NCBI RefSeq assembly: GCF_028769735.1
Contig: NC_088178.1
Coordinates: forward strand, 22,890,357 to 22,954,356
From: Zonotrichia leucophrys gambelii
Taxonomy: Eukaryota > Chordata > Aves > Passeriformes > Passerellidae
Direction: 5' to 3'
DNA: 64,000 bases
In this document: piece after piece, positions 13,622 to 26,310 of the stretch
Numbering within the stretch: position 1 is the first letter of the stretch
Layout: the number at the start of each line of letters is the position of its first letter
Notes under the pieces: model-generated
What the model was told of the DNA's origin: nothing
The model's database searches: none
The model's input: the letters and a program-made list of their open reading frames with translations, nothing else
Translations under genes and position numbers: made by a program

Positions 13622-13770
13622 GCTGGGGAGGAAAGAAAGAAAAGGGGAAAAAAGGGCAAGTAAGGAATGGGAAAGTAAAAAAAGGGAAGGGGAGAAAGGG
13701 AAAATGAAGGGGAAGGTAAAGGAGAAGGGCAAGGGCAATGGAAAGGGAAGATAAAAGAAAGGAAAAAGCT
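13622..13770 (+). repeat. Polypurine (GA-rich) low-complexity tract
   Basis: About 150 bases almost free of pyrimidines, built of GGGAAA and AAGGGG-like words with occasional T and C. A run with four G tracts (13684-13712, tracts separated by 2, 5 and 8 bases) could form a G-quadruplex, and the strand asymmetry could support triplex DNA. The minus-strand open frames across it (rich in Phe-Pro-Leu-Ser) come from this composition and are not genes. Confidence 0.9.
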
Positions 13771-16700
13771 CTACCAACACTCAGTGTACCAAATAATGTC
13801 GGAGAAAGAACTCTTACTCTGGCCATGGCAACCACATTCTAGCTAATCACTCACAATCCTTTACTAATGAGGAAGGAATTAAAAGCATTGCAAGATGTGA
13901 TGAATTCAGACAGCCTGGATAATATAATCCCTTGGCTTTACAATAATGGTGTTAGGACAAAACATACTGATAGATAAATAGGAGTGAGCACAAAAATACA
14001 GCTAATGAAATTACAATAGACTTAGCCAGTACAAGTCAGCCTAGGTCAGCTAAGAACAGTCAAAAAAAAGTCAACAATGACAATTTTCCATAGCTCACAG
14101 TTCAACTTCCCAGCTTCTAATCAAGAGAATAAATGCCATCCCTGTAAGTTGCATCAATTCACATGGACTACAGTGAAACTGAGTGAAAAGGGCTTCTTGT
14201 AAGGAGAGAGATGGAGGAGGGGTTGGGGGAAAATGCTAGAAACATCAAAGCCTGAATTGGCTAAATTGGCAAGTAGTGTGGCCTGACAGGAATGGATCAG
14301 GGGAGAGGTAGGGCCTGACATAAACATTACATACCTTTCAGGAGGTTTATTTTGGCTTAGTACTATGCTGGTCTCATGGACTGAATGTCTGTTGAATCCA
14401 CAATAAGCACCAAGGTGCAACAGGAGTAATACTGAGGGATATATTTCAAAAGCAAGTTCCTAATCCAAACTAAATGCTGATGTGGACAACTCCAAATTTA
14501 TTTTCATGTGGGGACTACATTAAATCCTGCTATCATTTATAGGCATTTTGGGAAGGAATGGGGTAAAAGTCTTTTGCTAAGCATGCAAACCACAGTTGAA
14601 ATTACTGTGATGCAGCAAGTTCCATGTCAGAAAAAGTGTAAATAGCTGTCCACATGCCAACCCTTGGCCTGCCACAATGGCACAGGGAGGTAACTTGACT
14701 TCACCATCATTTAAGAGCATTTGTGCAGCCTTTTTGGGAGCTCTGCAGGCAGGCAGGAATTCAGTGAGCTCCCAAAGGTCCCATATACCTGAACTCCTAA
14801 ATGTTCTTTTGGGTGGGTTGCCAATGTTGAAGGAAAGATTAATAGGGGAGATCCTGACCCTGCAATAAACACTCAACAATACTTCTTCCTATTAGGACTT
14901 ATTTAGACTTCTGCTGGTTTATCTGCTGAACCACTTCATTTGGTGGTTCATCTCTGAGAAGATCAAATCTGATCATGATAGAAGATACAAGAAGATTTTC
15001 CAGATGGATGCAAGTTATTCACTTCCACACAGCAAACTGGAGAAATTGCTAACACTGGAGAACTGTCCCACCTGGAGGTCTCCTTCAGCCTTTGGGGAGG
15101 CTGCACAGCCCTCCCTGTACAAAGGGTGCAGAATCTCAGGGCTGACACACAGTACCAAGGACACAGCAACAAGGCACAGGCTCTTATCTAGTGAAGATAC
15201 AGAACAAAACCAACACTGCAGAAGCTCAGGCTGTCAGCTTTGTTTGTCTGCAGTGCTTACATGACCTTCACTATCAGAGTTTCTCTCAGTGCCTGGCTGA
15301 TACTGGCTCTGCCCAGTGCACTCCTTATGATCTGCAGGAGCCAGCCCATTGACACTTCATTTGTCCCATACACCTTTCTGGTGACAACATGAGGCTGAAA
15401 ACATGATCTTGGGGTCCCTTCTCACAGAAGAGAGGCATACTGCAGCGCATTTACCCAGAACCATGCAGGGAGTCCATGATAAGCCATAAATCCTTCAGGA
15501 CAAAATGGGAAAAATCTTTATTTTCACAGCATTCAGACTTGAGTCTCAATGTATCTGATTATTCATTTACTCTTGGTTTTCCTTGTGCAGGAGGATCTAT
15601 CAAATTCATCCTCGGAGATGCTGCCACTTCAATGGGAGAGATGCTACATTTTGTCTACAGAATGGGAGAATGGGGCCAGTTCTGGGCAGAAAGGGCTTAT
15701 AAGGAGGAGGCAAAGCTATGCAGGAGCTTGATACTTCTGTGATAACAGCAGGATACTCAGCTGAGTTTGCTTTGAATGCCTTCCTAGTCATGAACCACCC
15801 AAAGAGCTGTCAGAAAAAAGGTGTTGTGTCCTGAGAGAAATCCCAGTCCTCTGACACTTGCTTTCATGTTGATATGAGCCCAAAAAGTTGAAAGAGCAGA
15901 TTTTTCAAATCTCAAGTGTGACAAAACAGAGAACATCACTTTCTTTGGTGCCAACAAAAGGGAAAAATTCAAAGCAGTCTCCTGAGAGCTCTCACAGATT
16001 TCCCCTGGACAAGCAGCATCACTGGGTTTCCTGGATTTTTACTTTTAGTCTGAGCCTAATCTAAACCCAACCCCAACAAGAAGACACAGCAGACTGAAAG
16101 AATGAGATGGAGGCACACATGGAACTCCCTCAATCTGAACAATAACCAGCTGTGATCCACTACCCCGTAAAGCACCACCCTGCCCTGCTGAGCTGCCACC
16201 CCCCCCTTTGCTCACAGCCAGACAGAAAGGACTCCATGAGCTGAGCAATAATCCCAAGCAGAGAGACATGAAATGAAAGGGTCCACCTGTGCCTGTAAAG
16301 TACACTGAGGCAAAGTCACTCGTGCTTATCAGTGGTGATAGTCAGAAGTGTGAGAGTCGTCCCTGAATGGCACAAGTGTTCCTGCTTCAGTCACAAAGAC
16401 ATCATTTCCCTGTATTTATTTTTAATAGGTATGCTTTTATTTAAACAGACCTTTTTTTAAGACTGTAGGCTAAGATGGTCTTGCTTCCCCAGGGGTCTCA
16501 CTAAAAGCCAAACTGCACCCGACTCACCAGTGTAACTTAAAAAGTTAAGCAGTGGTTAGGGACAAGCCACCTCATTCTTTCCAGCCCTGGAATCTTAGTG
16601 CATATGAATTTTGGATACTGCTGCAAAAGTGGCACATTACAAATTAGCAACAGTTTAGTTTATTAGTCCCCAAGTGGATTTATTTATGGCACAGAATATA

Positions 16701-17171
16701 TTGCTGTAGGTTCCCTGAGACCGAGACTGTGACGTTACTGAAATTAAAGGGGATTTCATGTGGAAGACTGTGCCAAAATGGACTTACTCCTATTGTGATT
16801 TCAACATGTGGTATTGTTTTACCATATACTTCTTGAGCTGGATGCCTTCACACCTTACAAAGATCTCCTGTTGCAGCAGCTGATGGTGCATTCTGCTGAG
16901 CTCACTGCCACAGCATGGAGGGAGCCAAGCTCAACAGGAACCTGGATCCTTCAGCCTTCAGTCCATTTCTTCAGGGATCAGCAGCACCATCTGCTCCTCA
17001 CAGCAGGAATTCAGGACTGCTGGTGCCCTTGGCTGCCCAAACAATAGGGACACACAGGTTTGTAGTGGTGATGCAGAGGGAAAGATGTTTCCCTCTAGAG
17101 ACATAACCTAGGCAATGTCTAAGCTATAGGAATTCATCCCTTCTCATTAGAGCAATGAAAAAAAATACCTT

Positions 17172-17208
17172 CCCTTTTGCAGCTGGGAAAACTGAGGCAC
17201 AAAACTCA
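17172..17208 (-). mobile_element. Possible short MIR-like fragment
   Basis: Carries GGGAAAACTGAGGCACAAAA (17184), matching the complement of the MIR 'TGTGCCTCAGTTTCCC' core. Only about 35 bases match, and nothing on either side extends the alignment by eye, so this may be chance or a tiny remnant. It lies about 650 bases before the better relic at 17.84-17.97 kb on the same strand, so both could be pieces of separate or disrupted elements. Confidence 0.35.
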
Positions 17209-17834
17209 GCATATGCAGCCCTTCTCATCATCTCCAGGAAACCATGATGTCTCTGACTGAGCAGGATGTTTAGGGGCTGTCTCAACAAAGTTTAGTTTCC
17301 CTGAATTTTCTGAGTGAGGAAGCAGATTCCAATAACATTTTCCCCAACAACAATGTGCAGCTCCAACATCCAAGACCCCTTCAATATCATGATGCACACC
17401 TCCAGTACCACAACCAGTTCGGAACAGAGTTAGGAGCCCCTCAAGCAGGTTAACCTCTGAGCACTGCAGGGACAGGAAGGGAAAGCCAAGGAGCTTCATC
17501 CCCTTTATTCTCACACTGTATTAATGTAACTCTTTTCTATGAGTAGGATCAGCCCTATGCCCACCCTGAAAGAAAGATGCCAATATATGACCTTTGTGGG
17601 TGATACAATTTGATGGTACACCTTCTTTTCAAAGAACTGGCAAAGAACAACTCCATCTTCGTGTCTGGGACAGAAAGTAACTGCTGCAAGATTCACATTG
17701 TAATTCACTTTATTTTAGTGTCTTCCCTCTTAGCTGCTAGTGTAAGAGGTTCTATTCCTTAGCAGGATGCTGCTGTTTATCCCAGCTGCAGCTTGGCAGG
17801 TGTCACTTCCCTGACCAACAGAAGGAAAAACTGC

Positions 17835-17965
17835 TGTGCTGCAGAGCTAAATGAGTCCTCCAAGGCCACACACCATGCAAACAGCAGCTCCAGAACTAGA
17901 AATCAGGAATCCCAAGTGCCTCACCACAAACTCAATCCGCTGAGACCACAGTTGCCTGAGAGCCA
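17835..17965 (-). mobile_element. MIR-like (CORE-SINE) relic
   Basis: 'CCAAGGCCACACACCATGCA' (17860), then a 'CAGCTCCAGAACTAGAAATCAGGAATCCC' stretch, then 'CAATCCGCTGAGACCACA', resembles the complement of the MIR 5' half: 'CAAGGTCACACAGC...GGCAGAGCCAGGAATAGAACCCAGGTCTCC...CCACTGGACCACA'. The three blocks are in the right order and spacing. Divergence is high, so the family call is moderate. Confidence 0.5.
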
Positions 17966-18501
17966 ATGCCCAGTCTCATGTACTGGAACACAGGATGTGA
18001 AAAAGCAGAGCTTGGTTTTAGTGCTGGCTAGGCTCACTGGAGCAGCTCTCAGCTCCTGGGGAGGGAGTGGGGAGGACATCCGTGCCACAGGGGGTGCAGG
18101 GACAGTGCCATCCCTAGTGAGAGCAGTTTTCCCCACAGCCATCACTGCCTGTGCAGACTGGCCCACATCATGAGCCTCTGCATGAATCCAGCAGCAGGAG
18201 AAATACAGAGAGACCATCACATTTGGGTCCCTTTGTAAGCTTTCCTGCAGGGCTGATATATGTATGAGGCTGGCTAGTGTGAATTGCTGTTGCTGAAGAT
18301 GTTTTCGGGCTGATTCCCTGTCCCTGTTTTGTCTTCAAGAACGGAGATGTTGAACAGGATGGGAAGGTGGGGATTGAACTTCTTCCTCCACTCTCTCTCC
18401 TCAATGAGGTGAATCTAACAACAATCAGACTTTCTCCCAAGGAAACAAAATCTCCTCAGCAATTCCTCACCCACTGACGAACTGCAGAAGAGTTAAATCA
18501 A

Positions 18502-18549
18502 AGGTGACTTGACCAGCAGAAGGTGACTTGACCAGCAGAAGGTGACTTG
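18502..18549. repeat. 19-bp minisatellite, about 2.5 copies
   Basis: Unit AGGTGACTTGACCAGCAGA at 18502-18520 is repeated exactly at 18521-18539, then the first ten bases recur at 18540-18549 before the sequence changes. Exact identity of the two full copies suggests a recent tandem duplication. Confidence 0.95.
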
Positions 18550-19799
18550 CACCGTGTGTGGCTTGGTTCATCTCCATGGACAGATTGCAGGGACAGGACC
18601 CTGATCAGATGTTACTCATAGAATTTCTGGCCAAATCATGACAAAGTTCACACAATCTGTCACCTTCTGCCAGGGACAACAGGTGACCAAAGCTGACTGA
18701 AATGTTTGTCTTCATCCCCTCCTACATGAGTCAACTGGATGCACTGAATTCAGCAGAGTTGCCTCAGCACAGCTCCTCACATCAGCCTCCTTTGGTTTGA
18801 AACAACTTTTGGCATTATTTATTACATCTGCTTCTAGTGCCCAAGGCCAAGATACTGATTACCAGATTGCTAATTTTAATTACTACCTGGCATGCAGAAA
18901 ATAAAACCAGCTACATGTGCCATTTACCCCAAGGAGAAGAAAAAAGTAAAAGGTCAAAACTAACCAACAAAATACAGAACACTGCACTGGAAGAGAAACC
19001 CAACCTCCTTCTAACAAAACAGTTTCTGTGGCATTCCTCCCTTCCTGTGTTTGTGTTTCTCTTTTTCCTAAGGGCTATAAAATTTAGCATACTAGGAATT
19101 GTGGGTTGCTTTATAGACCAAGTGGTTGGGTTTGTTAGAAGTTGGCTTGAAAGGCGTACTTCTTTCTGTCGGCTACCTGGCTGCCCTAACTAGTTTGACA
19201 CCTGCAAATTATTCCTCTTTTTCTTCCCAGAACACATGCCAGTCAAAAGCAGCAAACCTAATTCTTCTGAAAATTTGTGCCTGAACATGCAGTTCTCTCT
19301 ACTGAAAGCAACATGAAAATAGAGCTCTGCAACCTTCAGCACCTGCCAAAGAACATCAGCTTGACATTTTCTGAATTGTTTTGGACCAACACTTCTTTGT
19401 TTCTCACCCACCTATAGATCTTGACTTCTTCACTGACCTGTGCTAATCCTTGGCATAAAGGGCAGTTTAATCTCTAGAGCTGGGCTTTGACAACCCTGCA
19501 GTAACCATGTCCTACAGCACCCTATGTCACTATTCCATAGAGATTATGAATTAATTATTCCTCTGAATGGGAAGACATAATTAGTTACATACGAAGTAGC
19601 ACCTCAGCAGTTCAAACCTTGCAGTTCTAACCAAGGTGCTGACTGAGGTTCATCACACTGCAGTCAGTCAACACCACTGCTCATTATCCACAACACTGGG
19701 ATTCATTCCACCTCCTTTCCCAGACATGAGTTTCACCAGAGAGAGACTGGGGATGTTAGTTAAGCAGTTGTATTGAGTTGAACGGGTTTACTTGGATGA

Positions 19800-19930
19800 C
19801 GGAGGAATGACAGAATCAGTCATCAAACAGGCAGAATTCCCACTGGTGGCATAAACATGTCAGGGCTGTATCATACTGTAAATGTCACCCGTTTCTGCCG
19901 ACAAATTTTTATTTGCATTGTTTCTGTATA
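19800..19930. promoter_or_regulatory. Candidate regulatory block with octamer motif
   Basis: Contains an exact POU octamer ATTTGCAT (19911-19918) overlapping a SOX-like CATTGTT, with CpG dinucleotides kept in GATGACGGAGG, CACCCG and GCCGAC upstream. The octamer/SOX order is not the canonical composite site. Evidence is motif texture only. Confidence 0.2.
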
Positions 19931-20091
19931 AATATTCTTTTCTAAAAATGTCAGTGAGAAATGTCAGTTAGTTTCTGACAATGATGACAAAGAGAAGATA
20001 CATGGGAAGCTAAGTACCAGAGTTTCCCAGAAAATCGTAGGGGATTTTTCTAATGGAAAATATTGCACTTTTGTTGAAAAAATCCCTAATC

Positions 20092-20110
20092 CTTTGGCCA
20101 CTGGCCAAAG
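20092..20110. promoter_or_regulatory. Perfect NFI palindrome
   Basis: CTTTGGCCACTGGCCAAAG is a perfect palindrome (9-base arms around one central C). It contains TTGGC-N5-GCCAA at 20094-20108, the full dyad consensus of nuclear factor I. About 25 bases downstream, TTTGGCCAATGGG (20135-20147) holds an NFI half site overlapping a CCAAT box. This is an exact motif match; occupancy is inference. Confidence 0.5.
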
Positions 20111-20455
20111 TCTCTTGGAATGAACAATATTAGGTTTGGCCAATGGGCGTTCAATATGGACCCACGGCAAACAGGCAGATTTGGTTAAAGAGAGAAAAGC
20201 CCAACAAGTTATACTGTCAAGCACTCAGCTGATCACCAAAAAAGTTCTGATAGCATTTTTTAAATGAGCTGTATTGTGTATGTCACTGGTATTGACACTA
20301 AAGTCAATGAATTCATTCTACTGTAAAGTATTTAGCACAGAGAACACCAGGGATCTCTCCTGATCCATAATGCAGCCTGGCATTCTGCTGATGAGGATTT
20401 TCCAGAGAATGCTGAAATGCAACCCATACTGCTCTGCTGTAATGTCGCTGATTTC

Positions 20456-20526
20456 TGTATATACACACACAAACACACATGTATACATACATATACCTTT
20501 ATATATATCTGTTTTCATATATATTA
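20456..20526. repeat. Degenerate CA/TA-rich simple repeat
   Basis: Mixed ACACAC, ACATACAT and TATATATAT runs across about 70 bases, interrupted by CTTTA and CTGTTTTC. This is a decayed dinucleotide repeat. Confidence 0.85.
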
Positions 20527-22348
20527 CATTTAGTTATATACTTTGATGTGTTGGATTCCATTTATTAATTATAAAGAAGTGTTCTAGAAACTGTTTAATG
20601 TGTTTATAAAGTTTAATTGAGGATTTCCCTGCTTTTATAAGCAACCATATATATGAGATTAGCACTTTAGAGATTAAAAGAAAGCTTTGTGAAGAGCTGG
20701 ATCATCCCTGGTCATTGCAAAGTCTGAATTATAAAGCTTCTAGTATTTCCTGCCTGTGGTAATTAAAGATGAAAACCTAGATTTACAGAACTTTCAAAAA
20801 TTCCTGAAGACATAACTTTTTCTTTTAGAAGAGATATACACTAAAATGGTGCAGAAATTGAAAAAAAGCGCTTTTTACTGCATTTATATAGTACTTTAAG
20901 GTCTTTCTTTTTGCCCTTTTCCATCAGGCTGAGAGCAGCTGACAGTAACACAGCATAAAGGTCGGGTGGCAGAAGCAGAGTAAGAAGGAGCCCTTCATGG
21001 CCACAGAACCCCCACTCAATTCGCCATTGCAAGTCTTGGCATCATGTAAGAAGCTGTTCTGGAAACAAGGTATAAACCAATGTGTGAACGTGTCTAAGCC
21101 CCCATGAGAAAAACAATTGCTCCTAGATTTTACCCAAGCATGGATGCAAAAGCCAACAGACAGGGATTATACTTGAAAACCCTCTCAGCTCCTCCAAAGC
21201 TCCAGCATCATCTTTGAAAGCTCTTTCACTTCTTTGGAAGAATGCCCACAATTCTGTTCAGCTCAGTCTCAGCAGCACCTGCTAAAGTACCCTAGGCTCC
21301 TAGGAAAAGCATGCTTCACTTTTCTACTTTATTTCAGGCTCTGAATGTGGCAAAACAAGGATGCCTACACTTCCAGTGGCAAAGGGGAGGCACCACTGCG
21401 CCACCATACATGGGGAAACCTCCAGAGCTTGGGATCACTCCCCACACTGAGGTTCCTCTGGGCTGACCCCACAGGAAAACAACACAGAGCTGAACTTCCC
21501 ACTGGAGAAAGGTAACTCTGACAAGGTGAGAGCTGAAATTCCCCTCCTGGTGAAGCCGTGCTGTCCACACCTGCCGATTTGGCTCCAGGCCTGTTGCGGT
21601 GCCATATTCCCCCGACGTGCACGCCTGCCAGGCTTTGACACCACCATGCTCCAAAACCAACTCTTCATCAAAGATGTCTTATATTCTGCTGAAATCAAAG
21701 AGCCTGAACAGATGTCTCTAAATATATTTCCTCCTTGTAATGATGGCAAATAAAAGCACTGTCCTCCAACATGTTCTGCACAGCATCTGTAACGCAAGTG
21801 CCGCAAAGGGAAATCAAAAGGAGCAGGGTAGGATGTTATGTATGCTGTGTGCTCCCAGAGTATTTTAAACTCCCTTAGCCTCTGTAATGAAAACCACACT
21901 GTCTGAAAGTGAAACACTGCTGATTGTTAACTGTAGGTCTGTTGGAAATAAAGTGAGGGACACAGGGAAAGGGAATTTCACGTAAATCTAATTTCTTCTG
22001 TGTCAAACAGCGCTACTGTATTTCCTCCCATCTGCAAGGATACCCTGTGAAATGTGGATGAATGTTATTACAGTTTGCAATAAGCAGAGTTCAAAGCGGG
22101 GAAAATTTGGTTCAGATTTGGATTCGGCAGTTCAGAAGTTTCTTCACACTTTCTTCAAACAACCCAGAAAAAAAAGTCTCAAGCTCTGACTTGCCAATCT
22201 TAAATAAAAAAAAATTACATGAATCAGGTTGCTATGCAAAGTAGGTAGATTTAAGCAAATATTTAAATATTTTGCTTTTTCAGCAGAACTAAACTAGATT
22301 ATTTTGCGGTAGGATGCTGACTGGGATGAAAGAGAGAGCTACATCACA

Positions 22349-22442
22349 GTTCCCAGTTCTGTCTGCGGCTCCCTGCATGACTTTGGGCAAGTTATTGCTT
22401 CTCTTTGTGCTCCATCCCCTTTCTGTAAAACAAAGAGCCTGC
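22349..22442 (+). mobile_element. MIR-like (CORE-SINE) relic
   Basis: The stretch around CATGACTTTGGGCAAGTTAT (22375) followed by a 'CTTCTCTTTGTGCTCCATCCCCTTTCTGTAAAA' equivalent matches, in order, the MIR core 'TGTGACCTTGGGCAAGTCACTTAACCTCTCTGTGCCTCAGTTTCCTCATCTGTAAAA'. MIR is an ancient tRNA-derived SINE spread before amniotes diversified, and decayed copies persist in birds. No tRNA-like 5' promoter remains. This is the clearest of the MIR-like pieces in the window. Edges are approximate. Confidence 0.6.
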
Positions 22443-24739
22443 TTTGCCTCCAGTCTACCTTAACTAGATAGAAGGAGCCTGTGGTACATGAGCAGTCAGA
22501 GGAAACCAGATGGGGATGGAGGGCTGGGGGCCTCTGATGGCAGTGAGACCTCTTGGTGCCATTGTGATGGACATTAATAACACAAGCTGTGTAAGAAGAG
22601 CTCTTTGAAACAATTTCCACCCAATTCTGACTCTCTGAGGAGCCAGATGACAGCTAATGTTCACTGTGCCTAACTGAACATCCAAGTTAAAGGCTGGGCT
22701 GTTAGTTCCTGAGATATGGGCTTTTCTGTCCACCTCTGACAGACTGTGCTGCAGTTCAGATGCTGTCAGATGCTCTGGACAGCAAGGCTGCACCTACACC
22801 CCACAGCTCTGGGCTCCTTGTCCCCCTTGGCTCATCTCCTCCCTGGATGCCCAATGGCAAAGTCCATACAAAACTCCAAAAAGTGCATTGGCAAAACTCA
22901 GCACCAAACCCTGATGTACCTCCTGGAGTTTTCCTTCCTCTTAATGTCCTTCCCCATCAGTATTACAGATTCCTTATCACAACACAGCTCTGGCACAGAC
23001 AGTAAGCTGATAGAGGTCTCACCACCAAGGAGAAACTGCTCACACCTCTATGTTCCTGAGCAAGCTTGGCTGACAGAACAGAGGGTTTTGGAGCCAGCTT
23101 TCTGTCCTTGCCCCCAGGCTCACAGCCCTGCTGGCTGTGGCTCCCAGGAGACCTCTTCTCCCCTACACCCCAAAGCCCTCACCTTGGATGCTGGACCTGC
23201 TCACCTCCCGAGTTCCCTCCAGGGATCATTAACCTTCCTTTCAGTTATTACTTTCTTTGTCAGCTGGGTGGAATAAAGACCCCTAACACATACACAAGTC
23301 TGTTCAGTCCTGAAGGGATTTGGAGCTCCCTGCTCAGTCTTGAAGGGACCAACATATCCCATTACAAAGTCCCAGACTAAAGTCAGTGAGAACAAAATGT
23401 CATCTCCCTTTGGACGGGTAAAGTCTACCTTTTGAAATGTCCACATGTTGTCTCAGCAACTCTCCTTTATGGCTGTTTACATTGGATAAGAAGTGCAACA
23501 CAAAGCAACATTCAGATGAAAAAAGAGCTCAGAAGTAGTAAAATACAGTGTTATCTATTTTTTTAGCTGAATAAATTGAGCTTGCTTTGCATTATTGCTG
23601 GCTGTCTTAGCCCAGCTCTGAAAGTGAGAAAGAGAAAGGGAATCTTGAAAGGCAGCTCCCGAGAGGACACTAATATTTTTAATAGTTTGTGGGTTATGAA
23701 ACAAATCTGTGTTAGCAGTATTATATATCTCAGCCTGAACCACTGGGGTGTTTCCAGGCTCTTTAATGAAACTAAAGCACTCACAGAGCATTGCCAAGAA
23801 AGTAGATTTATTCACAAAGAAATGTTTGCTAGCAGAAATGAAAGCGTAGGCATGAGTGGGGCTGTAGCATACTAATGCACGGTCTTGTCACTCACATTGC
23901 CCCTTATCTCACCAGCTGAACTTTGCTGTTGCTGCTCAATCACAGGTCAAACCTTTTCCCCTTTTTTCTGCCATCCAGTCTTGCCTCTTCTCTGATTTTT
24001 GGGGCCCACAGCAAAGCAACACATCAACATAGGCCAAAGCCTGTGCTAGGAGTAAAACTTGATCTATAGCCGAGGAGAGCTGAACATAAAAAGAAAAAAA
24101 CATACACAAACACTAGGGACTTTTTTTTTTTTCATTTTACAGTGTGAAACAGGACCCAAACTAATCAATGGAGCTCAGTGGGAGTGCATAATTATTAATA
24201 GGCCCTACACGGGGCCTCAGAAAATATGCAGTTCTCTTGGAAGTTTAAAAGGTCACTGTGAATAACTAAAACATACTTTTCTTGGTAGTTATTTTGCAGT
24301 AAAAAAATAATTCATAAGGAAATCAGTTTAGGAAAAAAAATTTCTCATGTTCTAGCAGGGTGGTTTAGGAGTCATTGCTATGTCTTCTATGTATCTTTTC
24401 TGGCAGGTTAATGGGCCATGTTTTATTCTCTGCCTTACTTCCTAAAGCTCAAAAAGCCCAGTCCTTTTCCACCATTTGTTATTCCAGAACTTGCCTGCAT
24501 GCTGCTCAGCCAAGAGAAGGAATGAAAAATGGGAGTGCCCCTGGAACAACGCACACTGGTGGGGAGCAAGGCCAGGTAAACACCCCTGCGTGTGCTACTG
24601 GTCAGCATCACTTACTGATTACACAGCAGCCTGAGGGGCTGGGCAGGCACGTGCTGCTCTCCAGGCTGAATCCTGGTGGCTTCAGAACTTTGAAGGAGCT
24701 CTGCACCACGTCTAGGCATCAGCAGGCATTTCAATGAGG

Positions 24740-24779
24740 AATGCTGAACAAACCCCTCAAAATGCTGAACAAGTCCTCA
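24740..24779. repeat. 20-bp imperfect tandem duplication
   Basis: AATGCTGAACAAACCCCTCA is followed at once by A plus AATGCTGAACAAGTCCTCA. The second copy differs by a few bases. A further CAAGTCCTC partial copy follows. Confidence 0.75.
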
Positions 24780-26189
24780 AGTCCTCCTCCTAAAAGTGAG
24801 TGTTTAGCACTGGCACCAAAGAAGTTGTGCTCCTTCAAGAAACCCTGGGAAGTTGTAATGAAGCAGCAAGAGAGCTTGGCAGTGCTCCTGGGACACTTCA
24901 TGTACACAAGTGACCAGTACAAGAAATCCCCATCATCAAAATTCCTCCTGGCAGGATGGACAATGACACATGAGCAGAGATCCCACACTGAATGGTTTAA
25001 ACATGCAGCAAGGTAGTGACTATGGCAAGGATCCTGTTGGAGGCAATAGCCACTGGCATGAGGCACAGCCCAGGCAAGAATCACCTTCAGGCATCCTCCC
25101 ACCATTTTCTGCAACATCTACTTGAATGATGTTGGAATAACACATACAGAGTTCAGCACAAGTGAATTCTGAATTTGTATTAATTTCAAACAGCAGCAGA
25201 AACTGCAACTGAGGATGTGTGAGATGGACAAACCAAGTCTGCCCTTACTTCATACCAGGGAATGACAGCTGAGCTGTGTGATGTGCCAGAGGCCTGCTAC
25301 CACTCCTGGACATGGAGCACGTGGACAGCTGAACAAAACACCACAATGCAGCGATGGAGCACAGTGTCAGCATGGGCTGGGAGGCTGAGCAAGCAGATAT
25401 CTTAACTCTCAGATCTCAGGAAAAAGCCATCCATCCGTGTTTAATACAAGCATGGCCTTCCCCTGAGGTAGCTGCACACCATCAGAGGTGGGTGGGGATG
25501 TGGATAATGTCTGTGTCTCTGCCTAGATATGTGCTTCTGGCTACTGGGAGCTGAACCAGCCAGGTCCTTGCCCAGACCTGGTTTGATGAGTCTTATCTTG
25601 TATTTGCACTGTCATCAGCTCTGCCCAACAGCACCCAGAGGTGCACACAGCAAATACTGTCACTTGGGGCAGAAATACCCACAAACTGGCCAGGTTTCAG
25701 CACAAGCTCTTTTCTCAGCAGTGAAGTCATTTTATTACTATGCTCTACCCAGGCACGTGCAGCATCTGGTTAATATATTTCTGGGTAGTTCCTAGCTCTC
25801 CAAACACTCCATCCTGCCATACTGCAACACACACAAAAGGCAAAGTTTCCAACAGTTTGCTTGGGTACCTGTTCCAGGCACTTACAGACCTGGTTAGGAA
25901 AATTTTCCAAGGAGCTAGCCTGCATTTTCCCATGCTTAATTTAGTTATTGGAATGTCTGCCATTTATATGTGTTCTCCTTGGCTCCTGCACAGGTCAGCT
26001 ACTATAAATCAGCCCTGTATCAGTGACTGTAATGGAGCTACAGTAACTTACAACAGCTGAGTATCTGGTTTATGAATGCAGTTCCCAGAGCTTCATGTTA
26101 AATACAGCCCAAGGCTGGGGCATTGAAAGAAAATGAAGAGGTTATGAAAGGTACGTGTGCCAGTTCCAGTTCAATATTGTTTGTCCTAG

Positions 26190-26310
26190 ATACTTACTAG
26201 GTGATGAAGGGATAAATAAACAGACCCCAGGCATGGTGATGTCAGACACTGCTTATGCCAGTGATATTCTCTCTGCAAAAGGAGTGCACGTGAAACAAAT
26301 GAAGAAGCAG
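26190..26310 (+). other. Candidate unannotated exon
   Basis: Acceptor CAATATTGTTTGTCCTAG and a very good donor AAGCAG|GTGAGAG bound 121 bases. One frame is open (one leading base, 40 codons, ends in phase 0). The translated segment has a protein-like mix of residues but matches nothing I know. Low confidence. Confidence 0.15.

Larger units (their letters stand above)
13771..22348. other. Non-coding stretch
   Basis: Contains the MIR-like pieces near 17.2 and 17.9 kb, the minisatellite at 18.5 kb, the NFI palindrome and the CA/TA tract, listed separately. Open frames reach 160 codons (minus, 21435-21917) but are unrecognised. Nothing else stands out. Confidence 0.6.

Noticed and set aside
13503..13835. 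Phe/Pro/Leu-rich minus-strand frame that looks membrane-like
   Set aside because: Product of the polypurine tract; hydrophobicity comes from TTT/CCC/CTT codons only.
18502..18549. CRISPR-like repeats
   Set aside because: Two and a half contiguous 19-bp copies without spacers; a minisatellite in a vertebrate context.
19334..19354. REST/NRSE-like site beginning TTCAGCACC
   Set aside because: Only the left half matches; the right half (GGACAG-type) is absent.
21435..21917. 160-codon open frame, minus strand
   Set aside because: No recognisable domain; another frame is open over the same bases.
22746..23276. 176-codon open frame, plus strand
   Set aside because: Composition-driven; two other long frames overlap it on the same strand; no domain.
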